The position numbers and the translations under genes are program-made. Source: Paramecium sonneborni (lineage: Eukaryota; Ciliophora; Oligohymenophorea; Peniculida; Parameciidae). Taken from it: 64,000 nt of DNA. The stretch is from assembly GCA_905182985.1 (NCBI GenBank), contig CAJJDN010000093.1:133407-197406 (forward strand), given 5' to 3'. Below are positions 1 through 12,765 of the stretch, piece after piece. Under the pieces are notes generated by a model. The model was not told the DNA's origin. It made no database searches and worked only from the letters and a program-made list of their open reading frames with translations. The first letter of the stretch is position 1; every line of letters begins with the position of its first letter.

Positions 1-873
1 AGGCCAATTATCAGCAAATAAAGGTTGAAATTTTGATTTGACTAAATAACAATATAGTTATTCTGGTGCTTCTATTTCAACTTAATTATTAATTTAACTA
101 TGTTCTTCTGCAAAGATTTCTTATGGAATTTCTTTAAGTAAAGGTAAAAAAGTAGAACTAAAAACATCTACATTCAGATGTGATGATTCTTCAGGATAAA
201 AAATCAATAATACTTCTTCATGAAAAGGTTTCTTTCTTATTCACTTGTAAAAGGAATAACTTAATATATTTTCACTTTTACATTCATCTGTCCAAGTAAA
301 ATTAGGTAAAGAAAGTACTTCATTTAGAGGTTTTAACATATCTTCATAACAAGTATCTTCTAAAACCATAAAAAAATGAGTAATTTCAGCTTATTTTTCA
401 GGGTCAAAGTCATGTAAATCACCCCAAGTATTATTCCAGATATTGAGTTTAGCCTTTTGTAAATGTTATTTTAATTATGGATAATAACCACGAAAACAAC
501 CAAATCCCATTCTTAAAGATAATTCCATTATTGGTTAACTTTAAGTAAAGAGTTATGTTTAAATATCTTCACATTTCTTAGATCGAAATTATCCACAAGC
601 AGTAATTACTTTACATCTTTTACATCCTCTTATAAACATACTAGATTCAACAGCAGCAAAAAACATTTAGCAATCAAAACAATCATCTATAAGAATTTAT
701 GCTGAATAGTCCATTATGAAGATCTTACAACGAACACAATTTTTAAGTACAAAGGCTTCTCCATCAACTTCACCTGGTTTCTTTATTAATAATTCATCTT
801 ATTTATCATAGAATCTATATTTAGAAGGATCCTTTTCGCTTAATTCCTATGACTTTGGTTTATCTTTTGACAT
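1..873 (-). CDS. RP2/XRP2-like TBCC-domain protein (3' end off window)
   Basis: The reading begins MSKDKPKSQELSEKDPSKYR and runs about 270 residues to the left window edge, so the C-terminus is missing. The middle holds the cysteine-rich beta-helix run typical of tubulin-cofactor-C/RP2 proteins: NCVRCKIFIMD, then DDCFDCQMFFAAVESS, then GCKRCKVITACGQFRSKKC and a SQPIMELS stretch. In this family the domain acts as a GAP for ARL2/ARL3 and supports trafficking of lipidated proteins to cilia. The arginine of the ACGQFRSKKC stretch corresponds to the GAP arginine region of RP2. Two short introns (about 22 and 29 nt, near positions 215-285) are needed to pass an in-frame TGA, and their exact borders are uncertain. 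No MG-type acylation signal is seen at this start. Confidence 0.85.
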
Positions 874-947
874 TTGAAGAAGAAAAGCAGAGTATCAATA
901 AAAATAAAAATAAAAATAACAAAATTATCAAAAGAAAATAATAATAA

Positions 948-1929
948 TCATTAATTAGGAAGTGATTCAATTTCTTCTTGGAGTATGTTTTAAACACATT
1001 TTGGATATTCATAATTTTTATATCCTCTAAACAAAGGAGTGTATTCTTTCTAAATAATTGAGATAAGTCAAATTATAATACCAAATAAGCTAATATATTT
1101 TTTGCCATCTAATCTTTTTTAATTGTAAAAGATGGAATAATCAATTCTGGCATAATAGGTACATTTTCTCTATTATAAACCCTTAATCTATGTTCTTCAG
1201 GATCAATCCTTCCATGACCTTTTGTAATTTTATTCCTTGCTGTAATGTTCAATAGAGGAGGCTTCTTTTATAATTTCTTTAAATAGCCTTAATATATAAT
1301 TTACTGCAAAGAATGCTGGATTCTATCTTTTCTCATACATTCTTTATAAAGTATGATCATATATCTTTTCTCTCTTTTTTACTGCCTCTTAGTATGTACA
1401 TTTATCGTTATCATCTCGATTTACTATAATTTCTTATTATTTCTGTTCCTAAATCATAGATTCCATCTCTTCTTATTAAGTTTCATCTAACATTTCAATT
1501 TAAGGATTTGTCATAAAATCCAAGGCTCTCTTTTGATCATCCTCATTTTCTATTTATTATTATTGTGCTCTCAGTTTTTCCAGTCTCTCTCTCTCCATTA
1601 GCATCTTATATGCTTTAATCTTTTTATCTATTTATTTAATAGCTTCAGGAATTGGAGTAGGTTTTGGAACATACTAATATAATTCTTTCATTTATTTATA
1701 CTGGTTAAACATATTAAATTGATGGCTATGGAAGCATTATCATCTCTTAATTAGTTTTTGGTTTACGACTTGGCTTAATAGATATTAATAATTACAAAAA
1801 CCGTTATGCATTTCTCATCTATGAAGGATGTGCTGAATCCTCCTTGTCATTTAAAAACCTTGCTTTTTATCCTTAAGATTTTGCCTTATGCTCTACAAAC
1901 TATTTGTAAGCAATTTACTTTTCTGACAT
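948..1929 (-). CDS. Unknown charged coiled-coil protein, 297 aa
   Basis: Starts MSEKQIAYKQFVEHKAKSQG and ends IESLPNQ. Removing three short introns (28, 28 and 32 nt) gives one clean frame of 298 codons. The protein is rich in Lys, Glu and Gln. It has a long helical stretch (residues about 85-190, ERERLEKLRAQQQQ followed by acidic runs) and a basic C-terminal third with KKPPLLNITARNKITKGHGR. No membrane segment or signal peptide is visible. I do not recognise the family; structural or ciliary proteins in ciliates often look like this, but that is only an impression. It lies 75 bp upstream of the RP2-like start, on the same strand. Confidence 0.75.
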
Positions 1930-2386
1930 TTCTAATTTATAATATATATTATTCTTATTTAACAATTTAATATAAAATTAATAAAATCACAATAATAAAA
2001 ATACTTGAAATAAAGATTTCTATTGTTTCAATTTTTATCCATTACTTAATATATCATTCTTTACTTAATCTAATTATAATTATTCTTTAATATTTTGTAA
2101 TTTCAATGACTTATAAATTATTTAGATTGAAATCTAAATTATATTAATTTTTATTATAATAATAACATCATATTTTTTTCTTTTTTTATAGTAAAATGCA
2201 AAATCATTCATTTTATTTTAAGCAAATAAAAATTGTCATATTCTTTCTGTTTTTTTATAAAATAATAGATTAATTAATCAATTCTTAAATTTGATTATTA
2301 AAAGAAAAAAGAGTTGCAAAGATCGTAATTAATTTTGTTAAGTTAAATCATATAAAAATAAAATAATGCTTAAATTAACATAATAA
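1930..2386. other. Intergenic spacer, no gene seen
   Basis: About 460 bp of very AT-rich DNA between the 5' end of the unknown coiled-coil gene and the 3' end of the PRMT gene. Neither strand shows a frame with coding-like composition. It presumably holds the promoter of the gene to its left. Confidence 0.6.
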
Positions 2387-3573
<1,187 letters not shown>

Positions 3574-4220
3574 TATATTATATTTAGAGTATTGATCACT
3601 AATAAATAGGTTTAATTACATAAATTATACTTATAATTTCTTCAATAATTTTATTTTTTTATTTTATTAAGAATTTAATTTTATTAGCCTTCAATTTTCT
3701 ATTCCTTTAAGATCTTATTTTCAATCCAAATTTATAAATCTCTTATTTGTATTATTTTATCATATATAAATAAAAATTTATCAATAACTTATCACCGATT
3801 TATTATTAATTTATATAAAAGAGAAGAAGTATAATTTTTGATTCAAAGAATATCACTCTACCTAAATTTTTGTTCTGGCTTTTTTTATATTTGTGCTTCA
3901 AACACTCAAAAATTCCATAAAAATTATTTCTTTATAAAATAAATTAATAATCCTAATAAACTTAATAAATTAAATAGATGTTCTAAAATTAAAAAAGTTT
4001 GAAATGAACATTTAGATTATTTTATTTTTAGTATTCAATTCAGAAATGTCAAACTTTTAGATTATTTTCTAAATACTTGTTAATGTATATAATACCACAT
4101 TTTATAAATTTAAATATATAATTATGATGTTTTTTTTTTCTCGAATATATTTCGATCTGTTTATATAGAATTTAAAATATAGGATTAAGTTTAAATAAGA
4201 GAGAAAATATAAATAAAATT
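3574..4220. other. Intergenic spacer, no gene seen
   Basis: About 650 bp, strongly AT-rich with homopolymer runs. It lies between the 3' end of the TFIIB-like gene and the 5' end of the PRMT gene (both minus strand). No convincing reading frame was found on either strand. Confidence 0.55.
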
Positions 4221-4814
4221 TCATTGGGATTCTTATTTCTGTTTGCAGTAATTAATATAATTCTAAATAATGATATGAGCAAATGGTTTAATCCTATTTA
4301 GACAAGATTATAATTGTTCTAATTTTATTTAAGAACATTAAGCTAACTATCTTAGACTTATTCCTCCTTTATGATAATAGATTATGTCACATGCAATTTT
4401 TACTGCTAATGCATGCTGTATAGATTTTGACAGTTTGTTTACATAGGGATGTATTATTTTAAGCATAATTTGACATAGTCTTTTTGAGTTTTTATCCATA
4501 TGAAGCTTTTCACAAAAATAAGTCAACATGTTGTTTAGTCGATTTATGATATGTTAAGCTAAGAGTTAAATTTTCTAAGAAAACATTTAGTATTTGAGAT
4601 TAAGTTATTGTATGGCACAACAAATGATTGCTTAAGCATGAAATTATGTATTAGGTAAGTGGATTATATTAAGTATTAAAACACATTGTTTTTCGACATC
4701 GCCATTAAGGTTCATTTTTACAATCAAATGACTAATTTCATCAAGTAAAGAATTTTTTTTTGGTGGCGTTTAACTTCGTTCATCGAATTTTGGGACAGGA
4801 GGCCGTTTTGACAT
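4221..4814 (-). CDS. Small helical protein, possibly TFIIB/cyclin-fold
   Basis: An intronless frame of 198 codons beginning MSKRPPVPKFDERSQTPPKK. After a short basic proline-containing tail the rest is predicted helical. The segment near residues 140-180 (VKIACDIIYYHKGGISLRQL, then CSQIKLEQLQSCLNRI) resembles the second cyclin repeat of TFIIB/BRF proteins, where helices are followed by a 'pressure to re-enter' turn. There is no zinc ribbon at the N-terminus. The resemblance is visual only; it could be another helical-bundle protein. The family link is an inference, while the existence of the gene is better supported. Confidence 0.6.
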
Positions 4815-5432
4815 GAGTTATTTATATTATTACAAATTAAACATTTACTATTCTTTATTTAATATAAGAGGACTAAACATACCTTAATATAAATGAATAA
4901 TATAATATTAAAAATTGTATCAGAGTTGGTTGATTTAGAAATAATTAGAATTTAGAAGATAGAATAAAATGAAAGTTTTTTTTATGATATTCTTATTTGA
5001 TTAAAAAAAAAGCTTCCTTATTTTAATTTAAATATCTTTTGTAAAAAAACTTAAAAATCATTTTATGGATCTTTTTTGATTAAAAATAAAATGATTATTA
5101 GACTAATAATGATATATATCAAATTCTTGTAGTTTTAAATTAGATGTTTTCTTAACAACTTACAAATGATTGTGAGAATTTCATCTTCATTCTAAAATGG
5201 TCTATTTTAGTTTGAGTATTAAATATTGTATAAAAATCAAAAATTCTTAGAAATTTATATTATAACTCAAGGGTTTATGAATTTAAAACTAAGGTTGAAC
5301 TTCAAATTTATATTCAAAAATTATTAACAGAACTTTATTATAATTTATATTAATTTTAATTAATTGTTAGTTTATGCAATTTTAATTTAATTATGATTAA
5401 AAAATTTTGAATACTCTTTTTTATTCTTATAA
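4815..5432. other. Divergent intergenic region
   Basis: About 620 bp between the divergently transcribed TFIIB-like (-) and SET-domain (+) genes. It is extremely AT-rich with long A and T runs. I see no gene. It must contain both promoters, but no specific element can be named. Confidence 0.55.
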
Positions 5433-7985
5433 ATGGATAAAGTTACGAAAAAAGACAGTTGTTTTATTTAATTGGAGGTGATGAATTTGGAAAGATTGCA
5501 TATTTAATTAGTTATAGAACTTCTCCAATTTAGTTAATTGATATGATTCTAAAATTTATGCTTTATTTTAATTACACATTTATTAATTTTGAAATGATTT
5601 ATTCTCAGTAAACAAATTAAGAGTACAAAGAAATGGGATTATAATGTTTTGATACAATGGACTAGTCTATAGGTCAATTATAATAATTGAAAATTCGATA
5701 AAACCAAGTATTTTATGGAGTTATTTTAGGAACGATAAGAGTATATGCTTTTAACACAAGAGTACATCATAGATTGCCTGAATTATGAAAATGAAGAGAT
5801 TGAGGATGATGTAAAGACATTCTATAATATCAGTAGGTTGTTTAAACAATAAAAAATATATGTTAAAAAATGGTATTTAGACCCTTATGGAATTATGAGG
5901 ATTTGATTGTGGAATTTGAGCAGCAACTAGAGACTTTAACACGTAAGCACAACTTTTTTATATTGAATATTTTTAGACGATTATATCGTATTGAATTAAG
6001 TCAAATTAATCATTTCCAGTTTCGATGCATAATACAAAAACAAGTTTAATTAAATAAGTTCTAATTGTCTGTAGGTATTAAAAAGCTTAAGTTCTACAGA
6101 GAAAACTTAATTAAAGAGGATGAACCATTATATTGAAGGTAATAAATAAAAATAACCGAAGTACAAGAATTGATACCTAACTAATAGGATAGAGTGGATG
6201 AGATTCATTAAATGCTTACAACATAAATCTAGTAAAATATAATATTTTATATTAGAGTGCATGATAATATATTATCTATAGACTTCTGGGGTTATCCTCT
6301 ATATTAATTAGCTGGCATAACTTAATAAGATTTATCATACTAGGTCAAAAAATAGAATATCGATGTTATTTTGATAGATACCTATGGAATAAATTAAGAA
6401 GTAGCTAAAGTTCTGTTTTAACTATTACCTGATTATGAAGTTATTTTGGCTTAGCTACTTTCAGCAATTAACTTAAGCAAGGGCAATTTATAGCATGTAA
6501 AAAATTCTAAATTATGAATTGTATTAGGTCATGTCTAATATCTTTGATGTTTAATTAAAAATGATTGAATAGTTGAATCCTTTTACTTTGAAGGGGAAAG
6601 GAATGGTTTGTTGTCAGAATGAAGGTTTTTTAGGGGATGAATTTATATGTTTTTATTTGGGTGAAGTATATACACCATAAAGATGGTTTGAGAAATAGAC
6701 AATATTTCATAAGAGAATGTAAGATGGTAATCGAAAGACATGTTCATAAAGTCCATATGCTGAATTCTTTGTTAATGATGATTTATTAGTAAAGTTTGAA
6801 ACTATGTTTAAGTTTATTGATCCAACGAGGTATGGCAACATGGCTTAGCATATCTCATATTCGTGTGATCCAAATTGCAAGTTAATAACAGTAATTGTTA
6901 ATTCTCAAAACTTATTGGCTGTTATCACATCTAGAAAAATAAATTATTTAGAAGAATTGACTTTGCCTTTCCCTTTTACTTCTTAAGATTCTTGTCTATG
7001 TGGATCATTACATTGCAAAAGAAAATAACAGCTAGAAATAGAAAATACACATCAGCTTAGCATCTTTCCTAATTATATACAAAGAAATGTAATTTTGTTA
7101 TAATCTACACTTATTTCATACCCAAATATATAAAATGATATTCCTGAATGGTTAGCAAATTGGCAGAAACTTAATCATCAATAAAATTACATTAATATAC
7201 TATCTTGTGTAGACAAAGTCAAGTTTGCTTTACAACATTTAAAGACGATGTTACCGCCTATTTTTATAGTAAATAACATTTTCAATTAATTCTGGAACAA
7301 TTATGACACTCAGACTCAAAAAATTTAGATGGAGTCTTCAATAATTAATGAAATTGTCATTTTCTTAAAAAGACATTCTAAAATACATTAATGTAGTATA
7401 GGGTTAGAAATAATCAAATAAATTAAATAAATAATTGATCAGAAATACGATTATGCTTTGGAATTAACAAGAATGTTATTTTTATTATTAAGCGAACTTA
7501 TTTTAAATATTTAAACTTGTTCATTTAATAATTAAGCTTTTTCCACTATTTTATACTTTATGTCATTCACTCATACATACTTTTCATCTACTTAATATTA
7601 AGGTTTTGATGCTAAACCATTTGAAGAAAATGAATTTGAATATATTCCTTAACCAAAAAATAAATCTAAATTAGCATTATCTAAGTAATACACACCATAA
7701 TTTATTTGGGGTTAACTTATTAATTGGAATAAATAAACACTTCAAAATCCTTAATCTTCAATGGCATAGGAAAGAAGAGGTGTTTTATGTTATCCCTCTT
7801 TATTGTTATCATTTGATAATAAACATAAGGCTTTTCCATATTAATGCAAAACCAGGGAAAAATATTTACAATATTTTTAATCTAAAAAAGAAATTCAACC
7901 TGATTTGTCCACATGGTCATACAAAAATTAACATAAGTATAAATATATAATTTTATAATAGTATTTATGGTACAATATTTTTTGA
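5433..7985 (+). CDS. SET-domain (lysine methyltransferase-like) protein
   Basis: About 785 residues after removing seven small introns. The start MDKLFYLIGGDEFGKIAYLI needs a 17-nt first intron. One intron near 5830-5890 could be 38, 41 or 44 nt. Residues about 340-470 form the SET core: LKGKGMVCCQNEGFLGDEF, FICFYLGEVYTPQRWFEKQ, FIDPTRYGNMAQHISYSCDP (the NHSCxPN-type motif, here YSCDPNC) and LEELTLPFPFTS. A post-SET-like cysteine cluster CLCGSLHCKRK follows. These bind S-adenosylmethionine and the substrate lysine, so histone or other lysine methylation is likely. The N-terminal half is helical and unrecognised. The C-terminus is Q-rich and ends QQYLWYNIF. The asparagine before the usual HSC is replaced (ISYSCDPN), so activity is not certain. 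Confidence 0.85.
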
Positions 7986-8444
7986 ATAATACTTTTCTTA
8001 ACATCTAGTCGGAGAGGATTTCGTTAGTTAAATTTGTAAAATAGGAATGTAAACATTTGAAAAAAAATTTTAATATTGGTTACATGTAGAAAACTCTTTT
8101 AATTTGAAACAATAAAATTTAGATGAACTACAAATTATCTTCCAAGAGTATAATTTATTTTCATAATTTTAGAAAATTTTAAACATTTTTTGATTAAAAT
8201 CCAAAAAGCAATTCTTGTACTGACTATGATGATAATATAAGAAAAAAACATAAATTTAATTAAGATACAATAATAGCTGAAGAAACTCAATTTAGTGCAT
8301 ATTGATTTAATAACTTTTTTCAATTTTTATACTCAACCTCTATATAAATTTGCATTAATATTGTTAAGAATATTTAATTATCAAAATATATTTATTATTT
8401 ATAATTAAATAATTAACTTTGAAAAGTATGATTTTCAATGTTTA
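7986..8444. other. Convergent intergenic spacer
   Basis: About 460 bp between the convergent SET-domain (+) and TLC-domain (-) genes. No supported frame was found. The few short hydrophobic frames reflect A/T runs. Confidence 0.55.
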
Positions 8445-9633
8445 TCATATTCTTCCTTGTTTAAGAATCTCTTTATTGTCATATGTGTTGATTTCTTCAT
8501 ACTTTTTACCTTTCTTAAATACATTAATTCCAATTTGCATCATAAAGTAGGTCCAATAGAGATGCATGCCTAACAAAATGCACATTTAAACAATGAGGTA
8601 TTTGTTTCCCCAGGATGCTTGAGGACTTAGAAAAAAATAGATAAAATTATATACTATTCTTAGTAGTGCATTATAGCTTCCAAAATAATTTAAGGAAATA
8701 TGATAACTCTAGTATAAATCCAAGTACATAAAAGCATTACGTATTAAATATACATGAGAGATTTGATTGACTTTAAATCATGCTGAGCTCTTGAGAGAGA
8801 TAAAATGATATCAGCAATGTCATGAATTCCCAATACAACAATACCAAATCGAACTAATATTTAAATATGATATTCTTACATTGATTATAGAGAGCAGAGA
8901 AGATAAGTAAACAAGTTGCAAGTGTATGATGTAACATATACTCCCAATACTTTGTTTCTACTTCTTTTCTCTTTATTGCCAAGTGAATTAAAGCATATAA
9001 ATGATTTGCTGTTTAAATCATATAAAAGGGAATGACCCATTTATTCTAAAATATAATTATAATATCTCTTACATTGATCATATTTGGGAAATCTTACCAA
9101 ATTCCTGTATAATTAGTACCTCCTAATCCATTTGGATACCAAGGCTCTTCATGAAAGAAGTACCAACAAAGTATCTAAAATATTTAAATAATATACTGAT
9201 GTTGTTGAATAATATACTCCATCAAATAACCATTTTAAAATTTTCTTAACTCTCGCATCTCTAAATTCTCCTGAATACTAAGTAGAAATTGTCCTATAAA
9301 CAAAATCATGGCAAAAATAATTAACAGACCACTTAGAGTACTAAAAAATTTAAATTCTTTTTACATGAACAATGATTAATCCAAATAACATGATGCTAAA
9401 ACTCGAATAAGAGATTACAGGAATATCAGTCATTATTAAGTACTTTCTGAAACGTAAAGCATCAAAGACAAAAAATGAGAGAATAGCTTAAATATTCATA
9501 AAATACAATTACATGCCAAAAGTATGAATAAGAGTCTGAATGTCTCCTCATATGAGAGATTTGAAAATCTGAAATAATAGAAATTAGCCTTTTGAAAAAT
9601 CGACTTGCTATTTGATTTCAAAATGGTATTCAT
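8445..9633 (-). CDS. Ceramide synthase-like TLC-domain membrane protein
   Basis: About 344 residues, seven exons. The introns (26, 24, 22, 27, 26 and 29 nt) fit exactly to a 345-codon frame. Lag1/ceramide synthase hallmarks are visible: the Lag motif around residues 195-250 with YWEYMLHHTLATCLLIFSAL (catalytic HH), followed by FRFGIVVLGIHDIADIILSL (the conserved HD). Upstream the WxxFHEEPWYPNG segment and several hydrophobic helices are seen; downstream there are two more, then a charged cytosolic tail ending KEILKQGRI. In the family this enzyme N-acylates sphingoid bases in the ER membrane. There is no homeobox-like domain at the N-terminus, as usual for non-animal members. It could instead be a TRAM-type TLC protein, but the HH...HD pair favours ceramide synthase. 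Confidence 0.85.
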
Positions 9634-10157
9634 TTTTAAAATGATATGTTTAATTAATAATATTATATGTTAGCAATATATTTCATATTAATTACAAGAA
9701 ATTTTATATAAATTTTTATAATATGACAAATTATTAAAATATTTCAAATATTAATATTTGAGATTTTTCAAAGTTGTAGAAATTGTCTCATCATGTAAGT
9801 TATTATATCCTATTATTTACTTTAATTAATATAGTTTAAACTTTACTTTGTAAATATTATAACCTTTTTTGAACTTTTTAAATTGAGTTTAACCGATCTT
9901 TACTCTGTTTAATTAACCAAAATATATAAATATTTCAACTATATAGATATATATATATAAAGATATTATAGCTATTCCTAAATTCTTCTTTCAATACTGT
10001 TTGATTTGTGTATCATATAATGAAATAAAACTAGTAATTTAAGATTATTAGATTAAAATTTAAGTAAGTTATAAATTAAAATTTACTATAATAAACATTA
10101 GAATTGGAATAAGAATAGAGTTGTTCATTAAATAATTTAATTTATGTCTTAAATAAA
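9634..10157. other. Intergenic spacer
   Basis: About 520 bp of AT-rich DNA with short TATATA tracts (near 9945-9960), upstream of the TLC gene and downstream of the metalloprotease gene. No reading frame was supported. Confidence 0.55.
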
Positions 10158-11429
10158 TCACATTTATTTTTAGCATTTCTTTCCTTTATATCCTAAATAG
10201 CATTAGCATTTTCCATTAATAAACTCTCCTCTGTTGTTACATAGAGAATAATTGTTACAAAAATCTTTATAAACAGGACATTAAATGAGTTAATCATTAA
10301 ATGAGATTGTAGCAAAATCTGATTAACAATATTAAATTTAACCATTATATTTTACTTAAATTCCCATAATTGTACATTTACTTTTAAAACATTTAGCTTT
10401 ATGAAGTTAAGTATAAGAATCATGATAATTGAAGCATCTTTTTTTATTACAATCTTTTAAAGCAGTAACTAATCCACATTCAGCTAATTTTTAAGAAGAT
10501 TTACACAATTAAATATGTTAATAATTATAAGAACAAAACCTTTCATTTTTTGCCAATTTACAAATAGTAGGTGAATCAAAACCTCCTTAAGCTGCCAAAC
10601 AACCTTAATTCATTCCATATTCATATCTGCCAGCTTTTGATAAATTTGCTTAATATAATCCAGTATCTTATAATACAAGCATAGTAAACTTACTATAAAC
10701 AGTATCTCTACTTGAAGTTCCTGTCATAATTTCTTAATTAAATGTCATTTTTTCAAAATGCGAAAATTGTGCTGTTGGTCCACCATCATCTTCTAAAGGT
10801 AAATATTAAAGAGATGAACAATTAAAATATTATTTTGCATATTCTATAACTCCTGGACTTTTAAGATATAATTTATCCTATATTATTTATGTCATATTGA
10901 AATAATCAATAATTCTTCTATGAAATCCCAAAGTATGTGTAAATTCATGAACTATTGTTCCTAATCTTTCATATTTAACTATTTAAGTTATATTCTTAAG
11001 GAAATGATGATTATTTAATATTATTTGTCCTGCCAAAGGTCTATAATTTTAATCATAAAAACAAGGAGATGATTTAGCAATCCAAGATTCTTAAACATTA
11101 GTTTCTGTTACATATAATATAAAATCAGTATTTTTAACTCCTTTTTTTCTATGTTTTTTAGGGACTTTAACATGATGACATTATTTGGCATTCATAATTA
11201 TAGTTTTTGTAGTACGTTTTACTTTATATGTGTCTTCTGTGAAACGTGTAGCAGTTTTTAATAATTACTTAAACAGTTTATGATTTGAATTTTTTTTATC
11301 CAATTATTTAGAATATACTTTAATTCGAATGGAATCAAAATCTTAACTGTAATCCGATATCTATATAAATGAAAAATCATTCTCTTGGCCTTATATTGAC
11401 CATAAAAGAATAATAAAAAGAATTTTCAT
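10158..11429 (-). CDS. Leishmanolysin-type (M8) secreted zinc metalloprotease
   Basis: An intronless 424-codon frame. It begins with a signal peptide (MKILFIILLWSIQGQ) and a pro-like region. The catalytic helix GTIVHEFTHTLGFH carries HExxH (residues about 183-187). The third zinc ligand follows in the TAQFSHFEKM segment, and a MTGTSSRDTVYSKFTMLVLQ stretch includes the Met-turn region, all typical of the M8 family. The C-terminal part is rich in cysteines (CNNYSLCNNRGEFINGKCQC) and looks like an EGF-like module ending QCYLGYKGKKCQ. It is predicted to be secreted or surface-bound and to degrade proteins. Paramecium and Tetrahymena carry many such genes. No GPI-type hydrophobic tail is present. 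Confidence 0.92.
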
Positions 11430-11509
11430 TTATAAATTAAATATATACTTCCAAATATAATATCTATTGAATTTATATTGTATATAATATAAATACACAA
11501 TGGAAAGAT

Positions 11510-12740
11510 ATGATTTATAATGATATTATTATGATATCTTAAAAAGTGGATAAATATTGTTACTAAAAATGGTAGTACAGTTATTTCATTTTGAATGATC
11601 ATATTCTCCATTATTGTGAACATTATGTAGGTTAATTTAAAGGTTAGATTCATTTGAAGATGTCTACTATCATATAAATTACTGAAGATCCTCTAAAGAT
11701 TATCATAAACCAGAAACAAATGAAATACAATTGAGATCTTCAAGTGTACCAGAAAAAATTGAATTGGTAAATGCTTTAAAAAGAGAGTAAGAAAGCTTCT
11801 AAAAGACTATTCTATGAGATTCGATTAAAGAAGTAAATGATATTCTTACTGATATTTAAGTAATTTAGGTGTAAATTTTTGATTTTTATAATTATTTGAT
11901 GAAACTTTAAATTTACTTGTACCCTAATTGGAAAAATAACCAAAGCAAGTGCTTAATTGTTAGAGGTTGAAAAAGAAAAGTTAGAATCTCAATAATCAGG
12001 TAATTTTAAATTAAAATTTTGAAGATAATTAACCTTTATTCTAAACATTCAGATATACCTCAAACAAAATTGATGATTTTTATCGATAAAGTTCAGAGAT
12101 TAATTAAAGTGGTAATAATCTCTAAGAAATATCTTTATTAAATTAAAATAATTTAATGATCATATATCGTATAATAAATTTATAGCCAAAATTCACAACA
12201 TCATTTTTATCCTTTTTGGAAATATTTATATTGAATATATTGGTAATATGAATTTCAATTATCAAAATACAGGAGTCTTAATTTTATCAGAAAATCATCA
12301 TATAGTTGGAACTGTTTATCATACTCTTTTGCAAATTTTTCAAGTTATTTTCAATATATCTAATATCCTATTCTTTTATTTAGAGAAAAGAAAAATATAA
12401 ATTAAAAGGAATATGGAATGTTTAAAGAGGAAGAGAATTTGTTTTTTGGAAAAGATATGATTTATCTCAAAATTATAAAATTATTTCTTTTTTGCTTAAC
12501 ATAGAATAAATTAAATCACTCCAATAAATTAAGACCTGATTATTATCTTTAGAATATAGTTTCATTGATTTATTTTTTGATAAAAAACATCAACTATAAT
12601 AAATTAACGAAGAAAGGAAATGTAAATTTTAGACAAAAGTATTAATCATCATTTTTGAATTAGTTAAAGACCCATGCAAAAATGAATAAATTTATATATA
12701 TAAAGGGAATTATTGGAGAAAGATTAGACTTATTTTGATT
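11510..12740 (+). pseudogene. Decayed OSBP-related (PH + ORD) gene
   Basis: Pieces of an oxysterol-binding-protein-related protein occur in the correct order but in different frames. PH domain: KWQYSYFILNDHILHYC, then VGQFKGQIHLKI, then EKIELVNALKREQESF, followed by an in-frame TGA near 11817 with no intron to remove it. Coiled link: ASAQLLEVEKEKLESQQ, then NKIDDFYRQSSEINQ. ORD: SQNSQHHFYPFW (position of EQVSHHPP), GNIYIEYIGNMN, KYKLKGIWN, and KTRPDYYLQN...KKHQLQQINEERK near 12530-12625. At least five frame changes occur, and the first part of the ORD is missing because only about 120 bp separate the link from the HH motif. The best explanation is a relic of a duplicated gene. A strongly spliced live gene is much less likely. 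Confidence 0.72.
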
Positions 12741-12765
12741 ACTTATATATACTTTATATAAGCTA

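Noticed and set aside
215..285. An in-frame TGA in the RP2-like gene as recoding or pseudogene evidence
   Set aside because: Two short GT...AG introns (about 22 and 29 nt) restore the frame; the window has many similar introns.
6100..6170. An apparent TGA in the SET-domain gene
   Set aside because: A 23-nt intron with GTA...AG ends gives an uninterrupted frame, and the TGA is in a different frame.
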